From contig NZ_CP147250.1 of NCBI RefSeq assembly GCF_017316305.2, positions 1,812,001 to 1,876,000 of the forward strand: a DNA stretch of 64,000 bases, written 5' to 3'. A model generated the notes under the pieces. That model had not been told where the DNA came from. It searched no databases and saw only the letters and a program-made list of their open reading frames with translations. Position 1 is the stretch's first letter; each line of letters starts with the position of its first letter. This DNA comes from Enterococcus sp. DIV1094. GTDB taxonomy: Bacteria; Bacillota; Bacilli; Lactobacillales; Enterococcaceae. Positions 57,077 to 64,000 of the stretch are shown here, piece after piece. The translations under genes and the position numbers were made by a program.

Positions 57077-59197
57077 GTGACTAAAAAGTCAAAATTAAAA
57101 AAACGTTCTTTGGGTATAATTACAACAAGTATGCTTTTGCTTTTGCCAATCGGACAGGTATTAGCAATCGATATTCACGCGCCTGATATTCAATCAGATG
57201 AGTTAATGAGCGATCAGTTAGTTGTTCCCGATGAACCAATCGATGTTGAAGTACCAGAGTCAATTTCTGGAAACAATGAGGAAACTTCTTTTGAAGAAGT
57301 TAATGAAGAAGTGCAAGGAATTGATGAAGAAATCCAACCAGAAGTAGTTTTACCAGAGCAAGAACTATCGTCAATAGTAGATCATTCAGAGATAGCAGAA
57401 GACGAGTTAGATGTACCTGAGGAGTTAGAAAGAATTGCTTTACCACCTGGAGTAAATGCCGTATATACAGGTCAAGTCGGTACGATTCCGTGGGTGATCG
57501 ATGATACTGGGACACTGACATTAGGTTCAGGGATTTTTGATGAAGTGAATGATGTGGGAGGAAATTACGAATCAACGGATTATTTTAATCATACGGCATA
57601 TAGTGATTCAATTACTAGAATCGTGCTAACTGGACCAGTTGTACTGCATGGAAGTCAGCGAGGAACAAAAAACTTTGCGCCTCATGCTGGTGGTGCTGAT
57701 TCTACAAGACAAGGATTCTTTGCTTACTTGAGCAATCTACAAACGATTGAAGGAATGCACTATCTTGATACTAGTAATGTGACCGATATGAATAGTATGT
57801 TTCTTCGCTCATCTGGGTTACTAGAACTAGATGTCTCAAGCTTTGATACGAGTAATGTCACAAATATGGCACAAATGTTTACTGAATTGGCAAATCTTAG
57901 AAAGTTAGATGTCTCTAGTTTCGAAACACACCAAGTAACAGATATGAGTCATATGTTCCGTGGATTAGCAAGAGTGGACCAGTTAGATGTCTCTAATTTT
58001 GTTACCAGTCAAGTGACTGATATGTCGGGTATGTTTAGTAGTGTTAGCCTTAGTGAAATAGATCTTTCTAATTTTGATACGAGTAACGTCACAGAGATGT
58101 GGTGGATGTTCGCTAGTGCTAGTAATATAAAGTCACTTGATTTATCAAATTTTGATACGAGTAAAGTCACTCGAATGCATTCAATGTTTGCGGATGCTCG
58201 AAGTTTGGAATCAGTTGACTTATCAAACTTTGATACAAGCAATGTTAGAGATATGTGGAGAATGTTTGCGGATGCTCGAAGTTTAAGAAAACTTGATTTA
58301 TCCAGTTTTGATACTCGACAAGTTTCTAATATGCTGGCTATGTTTGATCGTATTTCGTTAGAACAACTGACTTTAGGAAGTAGCTTCGTTTTTAATATGG
58401 TAGGAGGAGGCCCTGGACTTCTTCCGTTAACTAGTTCAGCAACACATCATCCGAATTGGCAAAATGTCGGTGAAGGAACTGGGGATGAGCCAAAAGGAAG
58501 TTTTGTATTTACTAGTGCGCAACTAATGGCAAACTACGATGGAGCAACCATGGCAGATACCTGGGTTTGGCAACCTAGAACCTTTTCAAATCTAATTATT
58601 GAAGCTGAAGGACAAGGAACTGTCTCCCCGGCTACCTCAACCAGTGTTGAACGTGGGGAAATGATTGATATCAGTGCAACAGCCGAATCAGGATGGCGTT
58701 TTTCTCATTGGCGGATCGAGAGTGGGGAAGGGACGATTGCAGATACCAATCAAGCAATAACTACTTTTGTTATGGGAGAAGAAGATACTAAATTGGTGGC
58801 GGTTTTTGAAGAATTGAATTCACTACTATCCATAAGAATCCCAACATCCGCTGTATTCAATACGACTTCTGAATCCAAGCATAGAGATATTGTTTCACCA
58901 GATTATGAGATTGGGAATGAGTCACCTTTTGCTGTTTTCGTAAATGTAGTCGAACCTACAGAGTTGAAGAATATGGATATCATTGAAGAGTTGAATGTGG
59001 CTGCTGATGGAGGAGAAAATGTCTTGATCAGTCAAGGAAGTGCCCATCAAACAGAGGCATTTCGTTTATTTGAATTAGCAACTGAAGAAACGAACACCTT
59101 CACATTCACAGGAACAGCAGAAGAATTACCAGAAGGAAGTAGTCACATCACGCCTACTTTCAACTTGGTTTTACGTTTCGTGCCAAATCTGTCGTAG
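57077..59197 (+). CDS. BspA/DUF285-repeat surface protein (locus 2 adhesin)
   Basis: 706 residues, paralogue of 36034. Signal peptide (KKRSLGIITTSMLLLLPIGQ...LA), acidic Val/Glu/Pro-rich stretch to about 125, lead-in (GTIPWVIDDTGTLTLGSGIF), eight BspA repeats at about 223-429 (eleven fewer than locus 1). Then the same module (SATHHPNWQNVGEG, DGATMADTWVWQPR), the InlB-B-like repeat and the C-terminal beta domain (RIPTSAVFNTTSES to ITPTFNLVLRFVPN). The start is GTG 57077 with GGGGAGG before it. Differences in repeat number suggest different reach or ligand. Confidence 0.88.
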   Translation: MTKKSKLKKRSLGIITTSMLLLLPIGQVLAIDIHAPDIQSDELMSDQLVVPDEPIDVEVPESISGNNEETSFEEVNEEVQGIDEEIQPEVVLPEQELSSIVDHSEIAEDELDVPEELERIALPPGVNAVYTGQVGTIPWVIDDTGTLTLGSGIFDEVNDVGGNYESTDYFNHTAYSDSITRIVLTGPVVLHGSQRGTKNFAPHAGGADSTRQGFFAYLSNLQTIEGMHYLDTSNVTDMNSMFLRSSGLLELDVSSFDTSNVTNMAQMFTELANLRKLDVSSFETHQVTDMSHMFRGLARVDQLDVSNFVTSQVTDMSGMFSSVSLSEIDLSNFDTSNVTEMWWMFASASNIKSLDLSNFDTSKVTRMHSMFADARSLESVDLSNFDTSNVRDMWRMFADARSLRKLDLSSFDTRQVSNMLAMFDRISLEQLTLGSSFVFNMVGGGPGLLPLTSSATHHPNWQNVGEGTGDEPKGSFVFTSAQLMANYDGATMADTWVWQPRTFSNLIIEAEGQGTVSPATSTSVERGEMIDISATAESGWRFSHWRIESGEGTIADTNQAITTFVMGEEDTKLVAVFEELNSLLSIRIPTSAVFNTTSESKHRDIVSPDYEIGNESPFAVFVNVVEPTELKNMDIIEELNVAADGGENVLISQGSAHQTEAFRLFELATEETNTFTFTGTAEELPEGSSHITPTFNLVLRFVPNLS
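57743..58363 (+). repeat. Eight tandem BspA-type coding repeats
   Basis: Seven units of 26 codons and one of 25. More divergent from one another than the locus 1 units, with none of the recent block duplication seen there. Confidence 0.85.
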
Positions 59198-59254
59198 GAG
59201 TATTTATCAAGAAAAACGAACAATAATCTTATTGGGGAAATGGAGAAAGAATGG

Positions 59255-59755
59255 ATGGCTAAGAAAAAGCAAAAGAAATGGATCGTATTGGGATTACTTC
59301 TATTGATTATTGGTGGAGTCTTTTTATATTTCACTAATCAAGAGAATGAGCCTGTTCCAGTTGTTAGTGCGGAGTTGTTACCCGGTTTAAGGGATGCAAG
59401 TGACATTGAAATTGCAGAGCGCGCGCAAGAGATTGCGGATGCCAACTATTTTACTTTGCAAATAGCGCCGACAGCTATTTTTGAAGATGGGGAATCGGAA
59501 GGCTCAATTGAGATCGTGAATCCAGGAAGTAATGTGTATCCAATCGCGGTCGATCTCTTTTTAGCAGATTCGGAAGAAGTAATCTATTCTTCTGGATCCA
59601 TTCATCCAAATCAACAAATCGTTGGCGCTAAATTAGATAAATCACTTGATAAAGGGGAGTATCAAGCTGTTGCACGCATCAATATCTATGATCCAGAAAC
59701 GAATGAGCGTCAAGGAATTACGGAAGCAGAGATTTCCATCACTATCAATAATTAA
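59255..59755 (+). CDS. Signal-anchored surface protein B2 (locus 2)
   Basis: 166 residues, the same length as B1 and nearly the same sequence: KKWIVLGLLLLIIGGVFLYF anchor, VSAELLPGLRDASDIEIAER, YFTLQIAPTAIFEDGESEGS, EIVNPGSNVYPIAVDLFLAD, YDPETNERQGITEAEISITI. The strong conservation between loci, against diverged adhesins, suggests a general assembly or anchoring role. ATG 59255 is placed like the B1 start; the ATG at 59240 overlaps the Shine-Dalgarno. Confidence 0.8.
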   Translation: MAKKKQKKWIVLGLLLLIIGGVFLYFTNQENEPVPVVSAELLPGLRDASDIEIAERAQEIADANYFTLQIAPTAIFEDGESEGSIEIVNPGSNVYPIAVDLFLADSEEVIYSSGSIHPNQQIVGAKLDKSLDKGEYQAVARINIYDPETNERQGITEAEISITINN

Positions 59756-59776
59756 ATGAATGAAAGGAGAAACTTA

Positions 59777-60142
59777 ATGCGTAAACTGAAACAATTTTTA
59801 TTGTTTGTAGGAGTGATCTTTCTAGCTAGTTCTAACTACTATGTTCATGCCTCAGAAGACCAATCATTCTTCAAGCGTGTAGAAGGGCAAATCGGTAGTA
59901 CTCATACACCACAAGAACCAGGAACAACTCCTGGTTCAGATGATGGAACAAAAGGAAATGACAGAGATGTTTTAGTCGTTGATACATCAAGATTACCGAA
60001 CAGAACTCAGAGTAAACCGAGCTTACTCGCAAACTTGCCAAAAACTGGAAGTGAAGGGAACTTGTGGATACAATTAGCAGGTGTTCTTATGATTTTACTA
60101 AGTGTCCGCTTCCTTTTTTTAAAAAAAGAGGGACAGAGATAA
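59777..60142 (+). CDS. Small LPKTG cell-wall protein C2 (locus 2)
   Basis: 121 residues. Signal peptide (MRKLKQFLLFVGVIFLASSN...VHA), SFFKRVEGQIGS, a variable Pro/Gly/Thr linker, LVVDTSRLPNRTQ, LPKTGSEGN, hydrophobic helix and KKEGQR tail. Ends and sorting signal match C1; the linker between differs. ATG 59777 has AAAGGAGA before it, so the seven-codon extension is rejected. Confidence 0.9.
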   Translation: MRKLKQFLLFVGVIFLASSNYYVHASEDQSFFKRVEGQIGSTHTPQEPGTTPGSDDGTKGNDRDVLVVDTSRLPNRTQSKPSLLANLPKTGSEGNLWIQLAGVLMILLSVRFLFLKKEGQR

Positions 60143-60509
60143 ATAATTTCTGATCGATACAAATTTCGTACAACGAACAAGAAATTATCGTACGCATCAT
60201 CTAGCAGCTCCTACCAATTTTTGAGATTTTCTGCTATCTAGCCAGATGATCATAAACAAACTAAGCAGAGTATACACCTGTAGCGTCTTGTTTTTTCACC
60301 ACGTCATTCATTTTGATCAACATCCTAAGTTTACATCCACCACTAATACCAGAACTCGTGGGGGTTGATCATAATAAGTTTGCTTTGCTTAGGTTGATAA
60401 TTCGAAAGGCTTAGGTGAAAACTGCATAAATTGGAAGTAGCTGTTACATGATGCGAACGATGATTTCTTGTTTGCAAATAAAACAATGGAACATGGAGGA
60501 GAAAATTTG
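60143..60509 (+). promoter_or_regulatory. Conserved intergenic leader of locus 2
   Basis: Counterpart of 40032-40443 with the same ordered blocks, ending in the 89-base block 60418-60506. TAGCAG/CTGCTA (60207-60240) can form a hairpin. No strong -35/-10 pair was found, so promoter and RNA-element readings are both open. Confidence 0.6.
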
Positions 60510-60510
60510 A
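60448..60510 (+). CDS. Conserved upstream ORF, 20 residues (locus 2)
   Basis: MMRTMISCLQIKQWNMEEKI*, identical to the first 20 residues of the locus 1 ORF. Its TGA overlaps the next ATG as TGATG. No clear ribosome binding site. Confidence 0.4.
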   Translation: MMRTMISCLQIKQWNMEEKI

Positions 60511-61100
60511 TGAAGAAGTATAAAAAAATAGTCGGAACAGTAGCAATGATGGGTACGTTATTAGGAGCTGGAGCAGCTTCAGTTGCAGCCACCACATTTA
60601 ATGGAGAGGCAGATGGAAATATACCAGTTACTGGACGTGTTGGCTTAGACAATACTGTAGACCCTGGGGAGATTCCGCCGACCAATCCAGATGAAATGAT
60701 CAACGTAACAGTACCAACATCCGCGATCTTTTTTACAACTGGTGAGTCTGGGCATACTGTCGTTGAATCACCAAGCTATACTGTGACGAACAATTCAGCG
60801 TGGGATGTGAACATCAACATCACTGGTTTGGCAACTCCAACAAATCTAGATAGTCTATCCGCTTTAGAGTTAGCTGTAGTTGGTCAGAATACGACTATTC
60901 CGATTGTCACAAATGGAACAGCACTAAGTAATCCAACATCATTCATGTCTTTAACAAAAAATGCTGCTGAAGGTGGAACAGCACCTGTCGGAACTTTTGG
61001 ATTTACAGGAACAGCAATTCCAAATACAAATACTTCAGATGTGATCGTTCCAACGTTTGATATGGTGTTGCAATTCCAAGCGGTTGTGCCAACTCCGTAA
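60510..61100 (+). CDS. Small secreted beta-domain protein D2 (locus 2)
   Basis: 196 residues, paralogue of D1. Signal peptide (KIVGTVAMMGTLLGAGAASVAA), then FNGEADGNIPVTGRVGLDNT, PTNPDEMINVTVPTSAIFFT, TVTNNSAWDVNINITGL and a C-terminal GFTGTAIPNTNTSD, PTFDMVLQFQAVVP. Same domain as the end of the adhesins. AGGAGAAAA precedes the ATG. Last gene of the four-gene locus. Confidence 0.82.
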   Translation: MKKYKKIVGTVAMMGTLLGAGAASVAATTFNGEADGNIPVTGRVGLDNTVDPGEIPPTNPDEMINVTVPTSAIFFTTGESGHTVVESPSYTVTNNSAWDVNINITGLATPTNLDSLSALELAVVGQNTTIPIVTNGTALSNPTSFMSLTKNAAEGGTAPVGTFGFTGTAIPNTNTSDVIVPTFDMVLQFQAVVPTP

Positions 61101-61249
61101 GGACTATATTAAAGCAAGGATTACAACAAATCTACGAAACAACGAGTAAGATGTTATAAATCAGGACGAGTAGAGAGCTGTATCATCAGCGATCTGGTAC
61201 TTCCTAATAATTAAATAATTAACGTTCTATAAAAAAACAATTTGGTAAT

Positions 61250-61307
61250 GAGCCATCATCCGTAACTATTTGAAGGATAAATTTCAAGGATGATGGCTTA
61301 TTTTTTT
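61250..61307 (+). terminator. Terminator of surface locus 2
   Basis: GAGCCATCATCC (61250-61261) and GGATGATGGCTTA (61288-61300) with an inner TTGAA/TTCAA stem, then seven T. Confidence 0.8.
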
Positions 61308-61361
61308 ACCACTATTGCTTCAAATTGTTGGACTTTAGAAATAAAAATGTTGGAGGGTCAA

Positions 61362-61790
61362 ATGAAAAAAGTAGTTGGTAGTCTATTGATCATCTTGTCT
61401 TTTGTGGTTCTAAGTGGTTGTGCGAGCGGGGTCACAGTAAAGGATCTACAAGCAAACGATTGGACAGTGAAAGGCTTTGAGGATAGGTCAGGCAATAAGA
61501 TGATTGCATCTTTTTCCGATGATGTTATTACTTTTACCATTGATAGCTCAGAGGCAAGCATAAAAGATACAGCAGATGAGTTTGTAAGAGAAATGGCGTT
61601 TGAAATCAATTATCGTTTAGAAAAAGACATGATGACATGGGAAGATCCTGCTGGTATTAGCGAAGAAGCAAAATATAAAGTGTCTAGAGCGGAAAGTAAT
61701 ATCGTATTAACACCAGATGAGGAGAATAAAGAGCATGAGGAGATGATTTTGATTCCTCATACAAGCAAAGATACAGATGATTCAAAATAA
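61362..61790 (+). CDS. Small lipoprotein
   Basis: 142 residues. Signal peptide with lipobox VLSGC (Cys near 20). The mature part is mixed (VKDLQANDWTVKGFEDRSGN, FSDDVITFTIDSS, REMAFEINYRLEKDMMTWED), resembling small Enterococcus/Lactobacillus lipoproteins of unknown function. ATG 61362 has GGAGGG before it; the longer frame from 61290 is rejected. It is followed after 42 bases by a secreted protein and may be cotranscribed. Confidence 0.75.
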   Translation: MKKVVGSLLIILSFVVLSGCASGVTVKDLQANDWTVKGFEDRSGNKMIASFSDDVITFTIDSSEASIKDTADEFVREMAFEINYRLEKDMMTWEDPAGISEEAKYKVSRAESNIVLTPDEENKEHEEMILIPHTSKDTDDSK

Positions 61791-61832
61791 AAATTAAAAT
61801 CGAAAGTTACGTATACAGGAGGAAGGAATCCA

Positions 61833-62861
61833 ATGAAAAAAAGAAGCTTAGTCCACATACTCGTTACGGTTTTATTCGTCATTACATTTGGTGCTTTTTT
61901 TAGTACGGACGTACAAGCAGATGAATCACTTTTCAAACCAACCACTGAGCGCGTAGGTGTGTGGTGGTGGGATACGAGTAATTTGAATTTAGCGCATAGC
62001 GAAAGTTACTTAGACTATGCAAAGAATAATGGGATAACAGAGATTTATTTGAATCAAACCAGGTTAAGCGAGGTAAACCCGAGTAACACTTTTGGTTCAA
62101 ATGGTACGACTAATGTAGTTATCCCCACACAAAATTTTATTCAAGCAGCAAATGCCAAGGGAATTGATGTCTATTTGCTTCTAAGTAACAATGGTACTTG
62201 GTTAAACAATCCTAATCGTTTTCATTTATTGATGAAAGGGTACTTAGCTTATCAAAATATAGCAAAAGATGCACAGTTTGCTGGGGTACATTTGAATGTT
62301 GAGCCGAATCAATTAAGAGATAGCACTGGCGAGCGCTATTGGGATAAAGGATATGACGTACAAGCAAGGATGATGCAACAACTGATTGATTTTGCAGTTG
62401 ATGCAACGAATGTATATGGAGATTACACAACCTTTGACTGGTCAACGGGAATGTGGTGGGACCGTGACAGATATCCAGTTACGTATCGTGGTAAAAAAAC
62501 ACTACTCTATCGAGCAATGATCGAAGAAGCGAATACGACAGTAGTGATGTCTTTTAGAACGACAGCAAATGCGATTGCAGAGGCTTCTAAAAACCATCTA
62601 GCATATGCTCGAAATGTTGGAAAACCAATTATTCTCTCAGGTACAGTGTTTTTATCTGGAGAGGAACCAGATAAAGCACCAAATGCTCAGTTTGTTGGAT
62701 TTGGAAGAGACTATATGCATACTGAATTGGCAAAGGTTCCAGAGTATGCGCTGAAATGGGCGGATGATGCGAATGGCGGAGCGTCGAATAAGCATTTAGA
62801 TGTGCATATTGCCTTTCATGAAATGATGACTTGGCGGCATTGGGAGAGAAGAGAACGATAG
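61833..62861 (+). CDS. Secreted TIM-barrel glycosidase-like protein
   Basis: 342 residues. A signal peptide (KKRSLVHILVTVLFVITFGA...VQA) is followed by what reads as a (beta/alpha)8 domain: RVGVWWWDTSNLNLAHSESY, NGITEIYLNQTRLSEV, AKGIDVYLLLSNNGTW, FAGVHLNVEPNQLRD, TTVVMSFRTTANAIAEA, HIAFHEMMTWRHWE. Acidic residues in HLNVEP and HEMMTW sit where catalytic Glu/Asp occur in such barrels. No family name assigned with confidence. CAGGAGGAAGG precedes the ATG. Confidence 0.7.
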   Translation: MKKRSLVHILVTVLFVITFGAFFSTDVQADESLFKPTTERVGVWWWDTSNLNLAHSESYLDYAKNNGITEIYLNQTRLSEVNPSNTFGSNGTTNVVIPTQNFIQAANAKGIDVYLLLSNNGTWLNNPNRFHLLMKGYLAYQNIAKDAQFAGVHLNVEPNQLRDSTGERYWDKGYDVQARMMQQLIDFAVDATNVYGDYTTFDWSTGMWWDRDRYPVTYRGKKTLLYRAMIEEANTTVVMSFRTTANAIAEASKNHLAYARNVGKPIILSGTVFLSGEEPDKAPNAQFVGFGRDYMHTELAKVPEYALKWADDANGGASNKHLDVHIAFHEMMTWRHWERRER

Positions 62862-63500
62862 TCCATTGAAGTGGATAAAACCATGATGATTCCAATAAAT
62901 TATTCACTCAGGTATGAAAAAAATATTAAATATATCTAGAAATTTTCTATGTGCCTTTCTCCTACGTTTATCTGACGGAGGAGAAAGGCATGTTTTTTTA
63001 TTTAATGCATATTTTTATAAGTTACTAAAGCAAGGTCGACAAAAAACGATAATTGCAAATGGATTTTTGAGGAGAATCAAGAACTTGAGTTTGTGGATAA
63101 TAAGCAAAAATAAATAAATTGTTATAAATCAGCTGTTTTAATGTGAGGAGAACCAGCTTTTTTTGGATTATAGAGAATTAGTAACTAATAAGATTGATCA
63201 ATTGGCAATAATAGTCCTACATATTTGGAAAAATTACTTCGTTGGTAACTCTGCTTATAACAGTAGGAGTCATTTGGAATCCTGGGAAAAATATAAAAAT
63301 GGGTATGAGCATTCATTTAGAAGACGTTGTGTAATTATTGAATAAATCATAACTACCATAAGGTTTAGTAAGCAAAATAGAACGAAAAAAACTGCCAGTT
63401 TTACTTTTATTTTTTCTCTCAAGTAGAAACAATATAGTTTATCATTCCGCTTGGTTGTGTTATTTATATTTAGAGAGGAAGATAAGGTGAGGTGGAAATA
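62862..63500. other. Gap before the Mga-type regulator
   Basis: Contains the terminator at 62952-62999 and a weak AGCTG/CAGCT hairpin near 63130. The open frames at 62914-63117 and 63163-63345 lack ribosome binding sites and family features. Confidence 0.45.
62952..62999 (+). terminator. Terminator after the secreted protein
   Basis: TGCCTTTCTCCT (62952-62963) and AGGAGAAAGGCA (62979-62990), perfect, followed by eight T. Confidence 0.88.
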
Positions 63501-64000
63501 TTGAAAGACTTACAATTAGCATTTATCAGTAATCGGACGACGAGCCGTTTGTTTCGAATATTGAGCATGATCGAACGAAGACGATTCTTTACGATTGGAG
63601 AAGTGGCCGAAAAAATCCAAGTGACACAACGAACGATTGCGAATGATATCAAGTACATCAAAGACTATTTTGATGATTGTATCAGTTTAGAATCAGGCAA
63701 TAGTGGAATCTTTTTTAAAGAAAAAAAACCTTCGATATACCAAGAAAGAAAACAAAAATTATTAGAAAATGAATGTTTATTTGAAATCATAGGGAATATT
63801 TTTTTAGGGAAATTGTCGAATATCGATGAACTTGCACATTTCTATCATTTTTCAGAGAGTACCTTTCGGCGATTATTGAATCGATCAACGACAGTTTTAA
63901 AAAGTTATGGACTAGAATGGGTATCTAATCCCTTATCGATTGAAGGACGAGAAGCTAATTTGCGGAAATTCTTTAAAGATTTTTATTATGAAGGAGTAGA
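63501..64000 (+). CDS. Mga-family transcriptional regulator, N-terminal part
   Basis: 166 codons before the right edge of the window. The start is TTG 63501 with GAGGTG six bases before. Two helix-turn-helix regions are visible: FFTIGEVAEKIQVTQRTIAN then DIKYIKDYFD (about 32-61), and LAHFYHFSESTFRRLLNRST (about 112-131), the arrangement of Mga/AtxA-like virulence regulators with downstream PRD-like domains. It may regulate surface genes on either side; the target is not shown by the sequence. Confidence 0.82.
   Translation, partial: MKDLQLAFISNRTTSRLFRILSMIERRRFFTIGEVAEKIQVTQRTIANDIKYIKDYFDDCISLESGNSGIFFKEKKPSIYQERKQKLLENECLFEIIGNIFLGKLSNIDELAHFYHFSESTFRRLLNRSTTVLKSYGLEWVSNPLSIEGREANLRKFFKDFYYEGV

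Noticed and set aside
62914..63345. Two short open frames of 67 and 60 codons
   Set aside because: The first spans a strong terminator; the second starts at a poor codon without a ribosome binding site. No family features.

Overview
The window is about 64 kb of low-GC Gram-positive chromosome, most likely an Enterococcus of the E. faecium / hirae / durans / mundtii type. The grounds are the seven-gene aromatic operon, the PTS/LicT beta-glucoside cluster, strong AGGAGG ribosome binding sites, an Mga-type regulator, LPKTG surface proteins and BspA-like repeat adhesins. I saw no rRNA, tRNA, CRISPR array or origin. Species cannot be fixed from the sequence alone.

Layout. 1-312 is the start of an SOS-controlled Y-family polymerase. 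447-7927 is the chorismate/Tyr/Phe operon (aroF-aroB-aroC-tyrA-aroA-aroK-pheA) behind a leader that encodes a Tyr/Phe-rich peptide and a chained set of alternative hairpins. 7.9-17.6 kb holds a decayed HicAB module, galK-galM with a divergent AraC regulator, a LysM membrane protein, a GntR regulator and a PemIK module with a frameshifted toxin. 17.6-32.3 kb is catabolic: a ManD/RspA-like dehydratase, an IS605-type tnpB relic, two beta-glucoside PTS permeases, a LicT-controlled phospho-beta-glucosidase, and a formaldehyde-detoxification pair with a divergent HxlR regulator. 32.3-34.3 kb is a GntR-ABC operon of YtrA type.

36.0-41.0 kb and 57.1-61.1 kb are two paralogous four-gene cell-surface loci: a BspA/DUF285-repeat adhesin, a signal-anchored protein, a small LPKTG protein and a small secreted beta-domain protein. 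The C-terminal domain of each adhesin matches the small secreted protein. Both loci keep an almost identical leader that includes a 20-21 codon upstream ORF. The organisation recalls WxL loci, but I find no WxL signature.

Between the two copies lie accessory genes: an ABC-2 exporter, a MarR/YbaK pair, an AbiE toxin-antitoxin system, an SSB paralogue, a lipoprotein, a heterodimeric ABC multidrug exporter behind a MerR-type 19-bp-spacer promoter, a rare fusion of a GntR regulator to an ABC ATPase with its permease, and an Rgg-type regulator. The right end has a lipoprotein, a secreted TIM-barrel-like protein and the start of an Mga-family regulator.

The best candidates for undescribed biology are (1) the six-segment relay attenuator of the aro operon, (2) the duplicated adhesin/LPKTG/secreted-domain surface system with its conserved leader, (3) the GntR-ABC ATPase fusion, and (4) the operator shared by the YtrA-type operon and a broken small gene.
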